DNA of 64,000 nt, from assembly GCA_003612625.1 (NCBI GenBank), contig RAZJ01000012.1, positions 17,790-81,789 on the forward strand, written 5' to 3'. Positions 17,032 through 25,878 of the stretch are shown here, one piece after another. Position 1 is the stretch's first letter. Each line of letters starts with the position of its first letter. The notes below the pieces were generated by a model. It did no database searches. It was given only the letters and a program-made list of their open reading frames with translations, and was not told the origin of the DNA. Position numbers and translations under genes: made by a program. The DNA comes from a bacterium 1XD42-1. GTDB taxonomy: Bacteria; Bacillota; Clostridia; Oscillospirales; Ruminococcaceae.

Positions 17032-17922
17032 ATGGAAATCAATGCTATGGCACGTGTGATGGAACTGCAAAGCCAGATCCGCCAAAAGGAAAAACAAACA
17101 ACAGGGATTTATGGTTCCTTCTTTGACTCGGTAGTGCAAGCCGCTTCTGTAACGCAAACAGAAGAATCTGCTCCAGCCCAGGCCATTTCTTTGGAAGAAA
17201 TGCTAAAAGCGAGGCATCCCGGCCTTGTATATCATGTTTTTGATGCCAGCACCCCTTACTGGAGAACCAGGGAAGATTATCCTTTCCACCTGCTTTATCA
17301 GAAAAATATCAATACGGAAGCTTTAGAAAATTGGAAGCCTTCCGGCCCTAATCCCGACCAGATTTCTCCCAATGTCCAGCGCAACCTTGCAGCAATCCCT
17401 CCCGGTGGTAAAGCTGTTATTATCCATCCAAAAGTCCAGGAACGTATGGAACAAGATCCGGAATATGCCAATCTGATTTACCAGCGGATTGAAAGCTGGT
17501 GGGCTTTTGATATTGCCCGCAATGAAGCAATTTTACCCGGCAGTACCGCTGGCATGTCCCAGGCCATTGCCATTGGAGAAGATGGCAATATTGCCAATGT
17601 ACAGGCTTCCTCCGGGCCGTCTATGACGCGATCCAAACGGGAAGAAGAGGAAGGGCCTGATTTTTGGGAGCTGCGCAAAAACCGCCACGACTGGTATATG
17701 AAGTTATGGATAGAAGAACAGCTTCAGCGCCGTTTAACGGCTTCTGCGCAACTGACTGCCACGGATCATGCCTCTTTTCCAAGTGCAAAAGCCCAGTTAA
17801 TTGACATGCTAAACAATGACCAATTAAAATCCATTTTAGGCGATACCATTGCCGGGACTTCGGTTGATGAAGTCTTTGAACATACCCGGAAAGATGCTTT
17901 TGGCACAGCATATCTTTTATAA
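17032..17922 (+). CDS. Uncharacterised 296-residue cytoplasmic protein
   Basis: I do not recognise this protein. It starts with a short helical segment (MARVMELQSQIRQKEKQ), then a charged, Trp/Tyr-rich domain: LVYHVFDASTPYWRTR near 64-79, QRNLAAIPPGGKAVIIHPKVQERM near 120-143, IYQRIESWWAFDIARNE near 152-168. An acidic patch REEEEGPDFWELRKN (about 202-216) is followed by a helical C-terminus. No signal peptide, membrane helix, Cys cluster or nucleotide-binding loop is visible. It is surely coding: promoter, AAAGGAG before the ATG at 17032, consistent codon use and a strong terminator. It is a single-gene transcription unit between feoB and an EF-G paralogue. Confidence 0.8.
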   Translation: MEINAMARVMELQSQIRQKEKQTTGIYGSFFDSVVQAASVTQTEESAPAQAISLEEMLKARHPGLVYHVFDASTPYWRTREDYPFHLLYQKNINTEALENWKPSGPNPDQISPNVQRNLAAIPPGGKAVIIHPKVQERMEQDPEYANLIYQRIESWWAFDIARNEAILPGSTAGMSQAIAIGEDGNIANVQASSGPSMTRSKREEEEGPDFWELRKNRHDWYMKLWIEEQLQRRLTASAQLTATDHASFPSAKAQLIDMLNNDQLKSILGDTIAGTSVDEVFEHTRKDAFGTAYLL

Positions 17923-17995
17923 AAAAACTGTTTGGACTCCGTTGGGAGGGAACAGCTTTTGAGGCTTGAATGACGGACGGTCTCAAACCTAAAAA

Positions 17996-18060
17996 ACTCT
18001 CTTTGGAAAGGGTTCGCCGGAATATCCGGCACCTTTCCAAAGGGAGTCCTCTTTTTATTT
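17996..18060. terminator. Large terminator hairpin
   Basis: ACTCTCTTTGGAAAGG pairs with CCTTTCCAAAGGGAGT (16 bp, one wobble); an inner CCGG/CCGG helix caps it, and T-rich sequence follows on the plus strand. It lies between the convergent ends of the uncharacterised gene and the EF-G paralogue. Confidence 0.85.
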
Positions 18061-20138
18061 TATTCTTTTTCTTCGTTCATTGCTTTGGCTTGTGCAATGA
18101 CAGCTTCTTCTAAATTGCTGGGCAGCAATTCATAACGGGCAAATGTCAGTTGGAAATTACCACGGCCCTGGGTGGTGGAACGGAGCATGGTTGCAAAATC
18201 ACTCATTTCACTCATGGGAACTTCCCCTTCGATCATCTGCAAACCGCTTTCATCTGGATTCATTCCCATAACACGACCCCGGCGCTTATTCAGTTCACTG
18301 ATAATATCACCAGTGTTGGAATCCGGTACCCAGACTTTCAAACTGCCGATTGGCTCCAATAAAGCCGGGCTGGCCTGGGGCATAGCCGCTTTATATGCCA
18401 AAGATGCTGCTGTCTTAAATGCCATTTCAGAGGAGTCTACCGGATGGTAGCTGCCGTCCATTAAAACAGCCTTTAAGCCTACCATGGGATAGCCTGCCAA
18501 AATGCCATGTTTGACACATTCCTGCAAGCCCTTTTCTACGGCTGGGAAGAAGTTCCGCGGTACGGAGCCGCCAAAGACCTGCTCCTCAAAGATCAAATCC
18601 TCGCCGTCATGAGGAGAAAATTCAATCCATACATCACCATACTGGCCATGGCCGCCAGATTGTTTCTTATGTTTCCCCTGGACTTTGATTTTTTTCCGGA
18701 TGGTTTCCCGGTAAGGAACACGGGGAGCCTCTAATTTTACGTCAACGCCAAATTTGCTTTTCAGCTTGGAAATAATCACATCCAGATGCTGTTCCCCTAA
18801 ACCGGAAACGACCTGCTGGTGGGTTTCATTGTTCTGCTCAAAGCGCATGGTCAAATCTTCTTCCATTAAGCGCTGCATTCCCTGTGCTACTTTGCCTTCG
18901 TCGCCTTTTTTCGTGACTTTAACTGCCATAGGCAGGCAAGGTTCCGGGAATTCCATCTTCGGTAGGGATACCACCCGTTTCGGATCACACAAGGTGTCCC
19001 CTGTAACGGTAGCAGACAATTTTGTAACCGCACCAATATCCCCAGCAGAAATAAATGCAGTATCTTCCTGTTTTTTGCCTAATGTATAAATCAGTTTCCC
19101 TAACCGTTCCGGTTCCCCTGTCCGGGCATTGATTGGCGCCATATCAGAGGATAATTTACCGGATACGACTTTGAAATAGCTCAACTTCCCGACAAACGGG
19201 TCAGCAACAGTTTTAAATACGTAAGCTGCCAAAGGCGCTTCATCCGTACATTCAATTTCAACCGGGTTGCCCTGGGAATCTACCCCGGTTTCCCCGCCTG
19301 CTTCCCAGGCTGACGGCAGATGATCGGCTAAGGAATCCAAAAGCATATCGATCCCTGCCAAAGTAACAGCAGATCCGCATAATACCGGCGTTATGGAATG
19401 ATTATGAACGCCTACGTGAATCCCGCGAATGATTTCATCACGGGTAAAAGGTTCACCAGAAAAATATTTATCAAAAAGAGTTTCGTCCGCTTCTGCAACA
19501 GCTTCACTGATGGCTACGGTTAAGCCTTCCAGACGGTGGGCCATATCCGGCATGGCAACTTCAGAAGCTTCCCCTTTTTCATTATAAGTATAAGCTTTAT
19601 TATCTACTAAATTTACATAACAGGACACTTTATCTCCATCCATCACCGGAACTACCAGTGGGCAGACAGACGGGCCAAAGGTTGCTTTTAATTCTTCCAG
19701 GACTTTATAGAAATCAGCATGGTCTGCATCCATCTTGTTTACAAAGATAATTTTAGAGCGTCCCATTTTCTGTGCCAGATTATAAGCCTTTTCCGCTCCA
19801 ACGGTGACGCCGGAACGGGCAGATACCGTAATTAAAACATTGCCTGCGGCCCGTACCCCTTCATAGAAGCCTGCGGCAAAATCAAAAAGACCGGGAGTGT
19901 CAATCAAATTGATTTTAACGCTGCCCCAAGGGAATGGTGCAACTGTGCTGGACACAGAACATTTTCTTTTTACTTCTTCAGGGTCATAGTCACAAACGGT
20001 ATTCCCATCGGCTGTTTTGCCTAAACGGTCAGTTATGCCTGCTTTATAAAGCAGCGCTTCTGCCAGGGATGTTTTCCCACTGCCGCTATGCCCTGCAATC
20101 GCAACGTTGCGGATTTTACCTGCCAAATATTGCCTCAT
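18060..20138 (-). CDS. Elongation factor G-like GTPase (EF-G paralogue)
   Basis: Translational GTPase of 692 residues with the full EF-G domain order. G1 is GHSGSGKT at 16-23 instead of the canonical AHIDAGKT, G3 DTPGLFDF, and G4 NKMD near 133. The C-terminal domains IV-V include GGHGQYGDVWIEF and MQGRGNF-like ending TTQGRGNFQLTFARYE. The altered P-loop and loop residues fit the FusA2/EF-G-like group rather than the housekeeping translocase. No rps or tuf genes are nearby, which also argues for a paralogue. Its exact job (stress, ribosome recycling or resistance) is unknown. AAGGAG lies 11 nt before the ATG; two hairpins precede it in the leader. Confidence 0.82.
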   Translation of the reverse strand: MRQYLAGKIRNVAIAGHSGSGKTSLAEALLYKAGITDRLGKTADGNTVCDYDPEEVKRKCSVSSTVAPFPWGSVKINLIDTPGLFDFAAGFYEGVRAAGNVLITVSARSGVTVGAEKAYNLAQKMGRSKIIFVNKMDADHADFYKVLEELKATFGPSVCPLVVPVMDGDKVSCYVNLVDNKAYTYNEKGEASEVAMPDMAHRLEGLTVAISEAVAEADETLFDKYFSGEPFTRDEIIRGIHVGVHNHSITPVLCGSAVTLAGIDMLLDSLADHLPSAWEAGGETGVDSQGNPVEIECTDEAPLAAYVFKTVADPFVGKLSYFKVVSGKLSSDMAPINARTGEPERLGKLIYTLGKKQEDTAFISAGDIGAVTKLSATVTGDTLCDPKRVVSLPKMEFPEPCLPMAVKVTKKGDEGKVAQGMQRLMEEDLTMRFEQNNETHQQVVSGLGEQHLDVIISKLKSKFGVDVKLEAPRVPYRETIRKKIKVQGKHKKQSGGHGQYGDVWIEFSPHDGEDLIFEEQVFGGSVPRNFFPAVEKGLQECVKHGILAGYPMVGLKAVLMDGSYHPVDSSEMAFKTAASLAYKAAMPQASPALLEPIGSLKVWVPDSNTGDIISELNKRRGRVMGMNPDESGLQMIEGEVPMSEMSDFATMLRSTTQGRGNFQLTFARYELLPSNLEEAVIAQAKAMNEEKE

Positions 20139-20160
20139 ATATTATTACACTCCTTATATC

Positions 20161-20230
20161 TGGCGCAATCAAAATATCTGCGCCATTCTTGTTTTTACTC
20201 ACCCCACGCAGGCGGGGAATGTTTCCCGCC
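20161..20230 (-). promoter_or_regulatory. Two hairpins in the leader of the EF-G paralogue
   Basis: TGGCGCA/TGCGCCA (20161-20185, 7 bp) and GGCGGGGAA/TTTCCCGCC (20211-20230, 9 bp with one wobble) lie in tandem 20-90 nt before the start codon. They could control translation or mRNA stability; no known riboswitch consensus was recognised. Confidence 0.45.
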
Positions 20231-20370
20231 AACATGACATAACTTTATTATACCGTTCTGTTTGCTCTTTCGCAAGGGAAAGAAGCCCTTCCTGCTGTAT
20301 AAAAAATTTGCCAAATACTATCTAATTTGCATAAAATTTATAGAAAAATGATATTTTTGTCTATGCGAAA

Positions 20371-23223
20371 TCACATTTTGCCGAAATTCGACACCAGGAA
20401 TGTGATCGCTAATGCCCCCAGCCCATACAGCATTAAGGCATAGAAAGACGCCAATTCCAAAGACCCTGTGAAAATTAAGATAGCAACCAAGCCGTATCCT
20501 ACAATAATCCCTACCAACTGGGTGATAGCCCCGGCCCGTACAGAACGGCATACACTTCCGGAAGCCCGCAATAACTGCAAAATCCCTGCAATCCCGCCAT
20601 GATGGGCACAGCCTGCCGTAACATGATCCCGGTAACGGCTCAAGTAGCTGTATTCCGGATGGAGCTTTGCAGGCAATACCCGGACACTGCCTTTCCGGAT
20701 GCCAAATACAGAAGATACTAAATCACTGGTAATATTCGGATCTGTGGTGTACAGGATAATGGAAACCCCTCTCCGTTCTAAAGCGGCCAACCGTTCCGCT
20801 GTCCGGACTTCTCCATTATAACTGATGACAAACATAGCTGATAATTCCCCGGAATTGGAAATGTATAAAACTTTGCGCCCACCCCGGGTATATCGGGCTT
20901 CAAAATCCCGGCTGGGACATTCTACTTCATGGTTCTGCATCAGTTCCCGGCCGCCGATCAGCACCCGTTTCCCGTCAACCCATGCCGAAATCCCCATGCC
21001 ATCCTCATAAATAATACTGTCAACCTTCTTCAGCATCCGCTGGTTGCCGCCAATCATATTCAAAAAGACTCCGGACATCAAACCTTTACAGGAAAGAATC
21101 ACACTGGCCGCATCCAGAATAGCTTCATCAATCCGTTTCTCCGCAAATACTTTCATTCCGTGAAGCTGTACGCTTTCCCCAGGGAATATGTCTTTTTCAT
21201 CCAGAAGCACTGCTCCAACTGCGGCCAATTCTTCGGCGGTTTCATACCCCGCTAACATGGCGCCTTCCCCGCCTTTGCACAGCCACTTGGACATACGCCC
21301 TAACATCAAATGAGGCACAATCGCGCTGGACAAAGGCGCACAGACACACATGGTTGCAGCAAAGCCGCTGACTGCCAAAACAGGATTTTTCGACAGGAAT
21401 CCCGTTACACCGCCTATCAGCAAGGCACCTAAAAAGCCTACGGGAGCCGCCACACAATAGAAATTATCGCTGTAATCCCCTGTGTAGCTTTTGGAAAGAA
21501 ACCCGGTAATAAAGCCTGTGGGGGCATGGTAGGCTACTTCGTCCACTTCAGGCCCCAATCCCCGGGAAAGCTCCCGGGCAAATTCCTTATTATAGACCGA
21601 AAGCATGGCATACATTTCCTTGCCGCTGGTCAGATATTTAAAATTCCTTCGTATCCTGGCGGTCAGCATCATTTTCCCGTATAAGGTAAACAAAAGGGCT
21701 AACATGGCTGTGGGAATATAAACGCTTACATCTTCTTCCATAAGCTGGTCGGGATAAATGATCAGTACAATTCCCTGAATGAGAACTGCTAATACTGCCA
21801 ATGCCGCTGGTGTATCAGAATTGGCATGTAACCGGAACAAGGCCCCAAATCCTGTCCCGATAATATTGGAACAGGCTAACGCCCCAATGACACAAAGGCC
21901 CAGCAATACGCCCATAAAAACACGGGGGTGTAAATCCGGATAAATAATCTCAAAAGGCAGACCTAACAATTCATCCTCCTGCAAGCCGATTAAATCGGCA
22001 AAAGGCGGGCGCTTAATAGAGAATACCAGATAAGCGGTTACAAGGGTCAAAATTACCATGATAACTGACCGTACAAATAATCCAACAGCCTGCTTTTTCA
22101 AATCCTTTTCCACATAGGGAGCGTCTTCCGGAACCGCAAAATCATCATCCGGCACAGGCTGTTCCATCATTTCCTGCTCCAAAAAGGACTGGTGCCACTG
22201 GCTCCGGGCTAAAATTTCCGGTTCTTCTTCCGGGGAAGCCCCCCCTGGATAAGGCGGGCGTTCTGCGGTTTCCTCCTGATCAAAGTCAAAATGAACCGCA
22301 AAATCCCCAGTCCGGGTGGAATCATTTGGAAAATCCTGCTGGACAGGAGGCGCATCATCTTCAAACCGGTTCATTCTTTGAGGCGGCTCCGGGGCATACT
22401 GGTTGTCCCCATAATAGTTGCTGTCCTCATAAGGCGCCATATTTTCCGGTTCCGGCGCGCGGCTTTGTGCCCTGTAATTTTGCTGTCCGTAATCCTGTGC
22501 CTGGGCTCCATAGCCGGGCGTTCCATAATTCTGCTGCCCGTAACCAGGTGTATTATTATAATCCTGCCTGCTGTAAGGTTCCGCCCCCTGGGGGAAATCT
22601 TCTGCCATATCTTCCGGGTTCTGCCAGTAAGAAGGTGCTTCCCTGGAAGGATATGGCGAAGGCTGGCGGGCCTGCTGGCGGCTGGCTGGCGGTGCCTGCC
22701 GGGGTTGGGGTTCCGGCTTTTGCCGGTTCACCGCTTTATTGAATATGGCTGTTTCCTGAGGGGCCTGTCTGCGGGAAGGTTTCTCCTGTTTTTGGGGGAC
22801 TGCTTCCTGCCTGGGAGCCGGCTCCGGACGGCGGGATGGCCAGGTTTGCGGCGGCGGCTTTGTGCCCGATCCGCTTGGTACATCATAACGGCGGGGCTGG
22901 GGGGCTGGCGCCCTTCTGGGAGGCTCTGCCTGAGCTGGCTGGGACGGTGCCGGCGGCATGTACTGAGGGTATTTTTGCTGCTTCTGCCAGGGGTTTTCCC
23001 ATCCGCTGTTGTATTGCGGTTCTTCTTCCATTGCCGGATATTCCGGTTCCGGCTCTGGCTCCGGGAATGGACGCCGGGCCTGCTGGGGACGCCGGACAGG
23101 AGGTAATTCCTGTTCCCCCATTTCTTCCGGCAGGGGATTCGCTTCAGGCGCCCCATAGGAGGAGGCTGCCTGGGCTTTTTTCTGGCGGATTTCTGCCAGA
23201 ATATCATCTACATTATAAGACAA
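20371..23223 (-). CDS. P-type-ATPase-like membrane pseudoenzyme with long disordered N-terminus
   Basis: A 950-residue protein in two parts. Residues 1 to about 370 are a Pro/Gln/Arg/Tyr-rich, probably disordered cytoplasmic region beginning with a short helix (SYNVDDILAEIRQKK). Residues 375-950 hold about eight membrane helices and a large loop resembling the P-type ATPase P/N domains. GYETAEELAAVGAVLLDEKDI aligns with the phosphorylation site, but DKTGT is replaced by DEKDI (Asp675). The nucleotide-domain-like ISAWVDGKRVLIGG and a TGD-like YTTDPN (826-828) follow. The hinge GDGxNDxPAL is absent (CAHHGGIAGILQLLRAS instead). Catalysis is therefore unlikely; a sensory or scaffold role is inference. 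TTG start with its RBS inside the end of rlmB, so translationally coupled. Confidence 0.65.
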   Translation of the reverse strand: MSYNVDDILAEIRQKKAQAASSYGAPEANPLPEEMGEQELPPVRRPQQARRPFPEPEPEPEYPAMEEEPQYNSGWENPWQKQQKYPQYMPPAPSQPAQAEPPRRAPAPQPRRYDVPSGSGTKPPPQTWPSRRPEPAPRQEAVPQKQEKPSRRQAPQETAIFNKAVNRQKPEPQPRQAPPASRQQARQPSPYPSREAPSYWQNPEDMAEDFPQGAEPYSRQDYNNTPGYGQQNYGTPGYGAQAQDYGQQNYRAQSRAPEPENMAPYEDSNYYGDNQYAPEPPQRMNRFEDDAPPVQQDFPNDSTRTGDFAVHFDFDQEETAERPPYPGGASPEEEPEILARSQWHQSFLEQEMMEQPVPDDDFAVPEDAPYVEKDLKKQAVGLFVRSVIMVILTLVTAYLVFSIKRPPFADLIGLQEDELLGLPFEIIYPDLHPRVFMGVLLGLCVIGALACSNIIGTGFGALFRLHANSDTPAALAVLAVLIQGIVLIIYPDQLMEEDVSVYIPTAMLALLFTLYGKMMLTARIRRNFKYLTSGKEMYAMLSVYNKEFARELSRGLGPEVDEVAYHAPTGFITGFLSKSYTGDYSDNFYCVAAPVGFLGALLIGGVTGFLSKNPVLAVSGFAATMCVCAPLSSAIVPHLMLGRMSKWLCKGGEGAMLAGYETAEELAAVGAVLLDEKDIFPGESVQLHGMKVFAEKRIDEAILDAASVILSCKGLMSGVFLNMIGGNQRMLKKVDSIIYEDGMGISAWVDGKRVLIGGRELMQNHEVECPSRDFEARYTRGGRKVLYISNSGELSAMFVISYNGEVRTAERLAALERRGVSIILYTTDPNITSDLVSSVFGIRKGSVRVLPAKLHPEYSYLSRYRDHVTAGCAHHGGIAGILQLLRASGSVCRSVRAGAITQLVGIIVGYGLVAILIFTGSLELASFYALMLYGLGALAITFLVSNFGKM

Positions 23224-23226
23224 TTC

Positions 23227-24024
23227 CTATCCTCTCCTTGACTCTTCCTGCTTTCCATCCAAACCGATGGCCTGCCTTTGCCGGACAGCTTCATAAATCA
23301 AAGCTCCGGCTGCAACAGAGGCATTCAGGGAATTTACTTTCCCCATCATCGGCAGGGATACCAGTCCGTCACAGTGCTCCCGCACCAGCCGAGAAAGCCC
23401 AAAGCCTTCTGAACCAATTACCAATCCAAAAGGCCCTTTCATATCTGTTTTATCCCAGGGCACCCCTGCCGAATCTGCACCGTAAATCCATATGCCTTTT
23501 TCTTTTAACATTTTGATTGCATTGACTAAATTTGTAACACGGGCTATGGGCAAATGCTCTACTGCACCGGCGCTTGTCCGCCCTACTGTCGGCGTCAGCC
23601 CGCAGGAGCCTCTTTTCGGCAGAATGATGCCGTGCATACCTGCCGCTTCTGCTGTACGGATAATTGCCCCCAAGTTATGAGGGTCTTCTATACCGTCCGC
23701 TATCAGTAAAAAAGGAGGTTCTTCCCCAGCCCGCTGTAAAATTTCTTCTACGGTGCTGTATGAAAAGGCCGCTGCCAATGCCGCTACCCCCTGGTGGGGC
23801 AGGCCGCCGGAAAGGGCTTCCAGTTTTTCTGCTGTGACCCGTTTGACTGGGATTCCCTGTGCCCGGGCCATCTCAATGATCCGCCCTACTGGTCCGCCTT
23901 TGCCATTATCGCATATATATATACATTCTGTTTCCCGGCCGCCCTGCAATAATTCCGCTACCGCATTGCGGCCTAATACAAGATTGCTGCCTTCCTGATC
24001 CGGGGCCGGATTCCTATTTCCCAT
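23227..24024 (-). CDS. rlmB: TrmH/SpoU-family rRNA 2'-O-methyltransferase
   Basis: Likely methylates the ribose of G2251 in 23S rRNA (RlmB type), using SAM bound in a trefoil knot. The 265-residue product has the N-terminal substrate-binding domain (VLGRNAVAELLQGGRETECIYI) and the three SpoU motifs: DGIEDPHNLGAIIRTAEAAG, LVIGSEGFGLSRLV, and VSLPMMGKVNSLNASVAAG. ATG start with GAGGGA 10 nt upstream. Three bases separate its stop from the pseudo-ATPase gene, so both form an operon. Alternative annotation: a tRNA methyltransferase of the same family. Confidence 0.9.
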   Translation of the reverse strand: MGNRNPAPDQEGSNLVLGRNAVAELLQGGRETECIYICDNGKGGPVGRIIEMARAQGIPVKRVTAEKLEALSGGLPHQGVAALAAAFSYSTVEEILQRAGEEPPFLLIADGIEDPHNLGAIIRTAEAAGMHGIILPKRGSCGLTPTVGRTSAGAVEHLPIARVTNLVNAIKMLKEKGIWIYGADSAGVPWDKTDMKGPFGLVIGSEGFGLSRLVREHCDGLVSLPMMGKVNSLNASVAAGALIYEAVRQRQAIGLDGKQEESRRG

Positions 24025-24177
24025 ATTTTTTCATTCCCTCACTTTTTCCGCATAACACGCATCTATTTCTTTTTATCCTTATATTTCTATATCCTTGTCA
24101 TTATAGCATACCGTCTTTCCATATGCCAGCTTTTCTCTCAGGATTTTCAGCAAAAGAAAAAATTTAACAAATAAACG

Positions 24178-24227
24178 ACAAAAAAAGCTCTGGAACTGGC
24201 TTTGAATCCAGTTTGCAGAGCTTTTAT
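24178..24227 (-). terminator. Terminator of the small membrane protein gene
   Basis: Read on the minus strand: AAAAGCTCTG pairs with CAGAGCTTTT-type arms, with an inner AACTGG/CCAGTT helix, ending in a T7 tract. It separates the 24244 gene from rlmB. Confidence 0.8.
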
Positions 24228-24243
24228 CTTTGCGGATTTCCTC

Positions 24244-24504
24244 TTAAAGCAGGAAAAATACTGCTGTTACTGCCGCACCTGCCAAGGCTGCCAGAGAAAG
24301 CCGCATGACATCAAACCAAAACCTTCCCTTCCCCCGGGCCGGAGGATGGTATTCGATCTGGCCTAAATAGTCCCAGGCATGGGATTTCAACTTGTTTTTA
24401 TCTTCCTCCGGCGCGTTGGGCCGCAGGAATAAAATCGCTTTTTCAAAATATTTATTGTCGGTACGCACCACTTCAATTACCTTTTGGCTGACGCCCTTTA
24501 GCAA
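24244..24504 (-). CDS. Small tail-anchored membrane protein, uncharacterised
   Basis: About 86 residues: a charged soluble part (VIEVVRTDNKYFEKAILFLRP; NAPEEDKNKLKSHAWDYLGQ) followed by one C-terminal membrane helix (LSLAALAGAAVTAVFFLL). The pattern is that of a short tail-anchored or membrane-edge protein; I recognise no family with confidence. A TTG at 24504 is preferred because GGGAG lies 8 nt upstream; a GTG at 24513 would sit directly against the RBS. It has its own terminator. Confidence 0.65.
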   Translation of the reverse strand: MLKGVSQKVIEVVRTDNKYFEKAILFLRPNAPEEDKNKLKSHAWDYLGQIEYHPPARGKGRFWFDVMRLSLAALAGAAVTAVFFLL

Positions 24505-24513
24505 CAGGCCCAC

Positions 24514-24923
24514 TCCCTTTCCATAATCTACATCCTATTTTTGTCTGAAAGCTCCATTTTATTCTTTTGTCAAGGGCTATTTTTCACAAAAGGGTTTTCC
24601 ACATTTTCCACATAGTTTTATACCAAAGGTATTGTGGTTTTTTTGAAACTTCGCTGGAATTTTTATAATACAGTGGAAAACTAGGTTGAAAATGGGGAAA
24701 ACTTCGGTTTAAACGGTTTTCCGGCTGTTGAAAACACTTGTGGATTCCTTGGGGAAAACTATTCCAGTGAAAAATTCCATGGTTTACATCTGGTATTGTC
24801 CATTTTATGGCCGCTTTTTTTTTGTAAATATTCCATGAATTTCTATGAATTTTTCCTTTCAAATTGCGTCAATATCTGCTATACTGAAAAAACATTTTCC
24901 ACAACGAAAGGAAGTGTTATTTT
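24514..24923. other. Gene-free 410-bp region with DnaA-box-like and GGAAAAC repeats
   Basis: No convincing gene. TTTTCCACA occurs twice back to back (24595-24603 and 24604-24612) and again at 24895-24903; it differs from the DnaA box TTATCCACA by one base. Between them the motif GGAAAAC recurs (about 24674, 24696 and 24751). Single TTTTCCACA matches also occur by chance elsewhere in the window (for example near 42020), so only the abutting pair is notable. Confidence 0.4.
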
Positions 24924-25766
24924 TTGCCTGCCACCCTCTTTCCACCGGAAGTGGAAAAGGCTGCGGATTGCCTGTCCATCCCACTTTCGACACTTTTCGA
25001 CTTGGAAGCAACCTTGGACTGCGGACAGGTGTTCCGCTGGGGAAAACAGCCCAACGGCCGTTTTTGGGTCGCTGCCGGGAAAGTTGTTTGTGAAATTTCA
25101 CAATCCCAAAATGCCCTCCATTTTTACGGAATATCCCAGGAAATCTTTGAAAGCTTCTGGAAGCCTTATTTTGATTTGGACCGGGATTATGAAAGCATCT
25201 GCCGCATCTTATCTCAAGATCCCATCCTTGCTAAAGCCATTGATTATGCTCCAGGCATTCACATCCTCCATCAAGATCCCTGGGAAGCCCTTTGTTCCTT
25301 TATCATCAGCCAAAATAACAATATTCCCCGTATTAAAGGCATTCTTTCCCGGTTGTGCCAGGGCTGGGGAGCCTCTCTGGGAAATGATTATTATGCTTTT
25401 CCAGAACCGGAAACTCTGGCCCTTTGCACGCCGGAATCCCTGGGGGATTTACGGGCAGGGTTCCGGGCCAGATACCTGATTGACGCTGCCCAAAAAGTAG
25501 CTTCCGGCGCCGTGGATTTACAGGCTTTGCAGGTTCTGCCCTTGGAGGAAGCCCGCGCCCATTTGCGCCAGATTATAGGCGTAGGCCCTAAAGTTGCCGA
25601 ATGTACCCTGCTTTATGGATGCGACCGCATGGAATGTTTCCCGGTGGATGTATGGATTGCCCGGGCAATGGAACGGCTATTCCCTCACGGTCTGCCGGAA
25701 TGGGCGGCTCCCTGGGCCGGCATTGCCCAGCAGTATATTTTCCATTATATCCGCCATGAAAAATAA
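24924..25766 (+). CDS. 8-oxoguanine DNA glycosylase/AP lyase (OGG1 type)
   Basis: Base-excision repair enzyme removing 8-oxoguanine, 280 residues. An N-terminal OGG domain (LFDLEATLDCGQVFRWG, about 24-40) is followed by the HhH-GPD core. The hairpin LRQIIGVGPKVAECTLLYG carries the catalytic Lys, and FPVDVWIARAM carries the catalytic Asp. Length and order match bacterial OGG1-like glycosylases. The start is a TTG at 24924 with AAAGGAAG about 9 nt upstream; there is no ATG suitable. The single gene lies between the repeat-rich region and a small membrane protein gene. Confidence 0.9.
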   Translation: MPATLFPPEVEKAADCLSIPLSTLFDLEATLDCGQVFRWGKQPNGRFWVAAGKVVCEISQSQNALHFYGISQEIFESFWKPYFDLDRDYESICRILSQDPILAKAIDYAPGIHILHQDPWEALCSFIISQNNNIPRIKGILSRLCQGWGASLGNDYYAFPEPETLALCTPESLGDLRAGFRARYLIDAAQKVASGAVDLQALQVLPLEEARAHLRQIIGVGPKVAECTLLYGCDRMECFPVDVWIARAMERLFPHGLPEWAAPWAGIAQQYIFHYIRHEK

Positions 25767-25878
25767 AACGCCTTACCTGTAAAATGGATTGCATTTCCAA
25801 AAAGAACGCGCTATAATAATGGAGAGGATTCCGACAGAATCCATCATTTTCCGACAGATAACGGGAAGGTGAGCCATT

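Noticed and set aside
22291..23106. 271-codon plus-strand open frame opposite the Pro/Gln-rich region
   Set aside because: An artefact of the GC-rich, biased codons of the low-complexity coding strand; Arg/Leu/Pro-rich translation with no start signal.
24584..24862. 92-codon minus-strand frame in the repeat-rich gap
   Set aside because: Its translation is rich in Trp/Lys/Asn from the repeats, no RBS; it covers sequence that looks regulatory.
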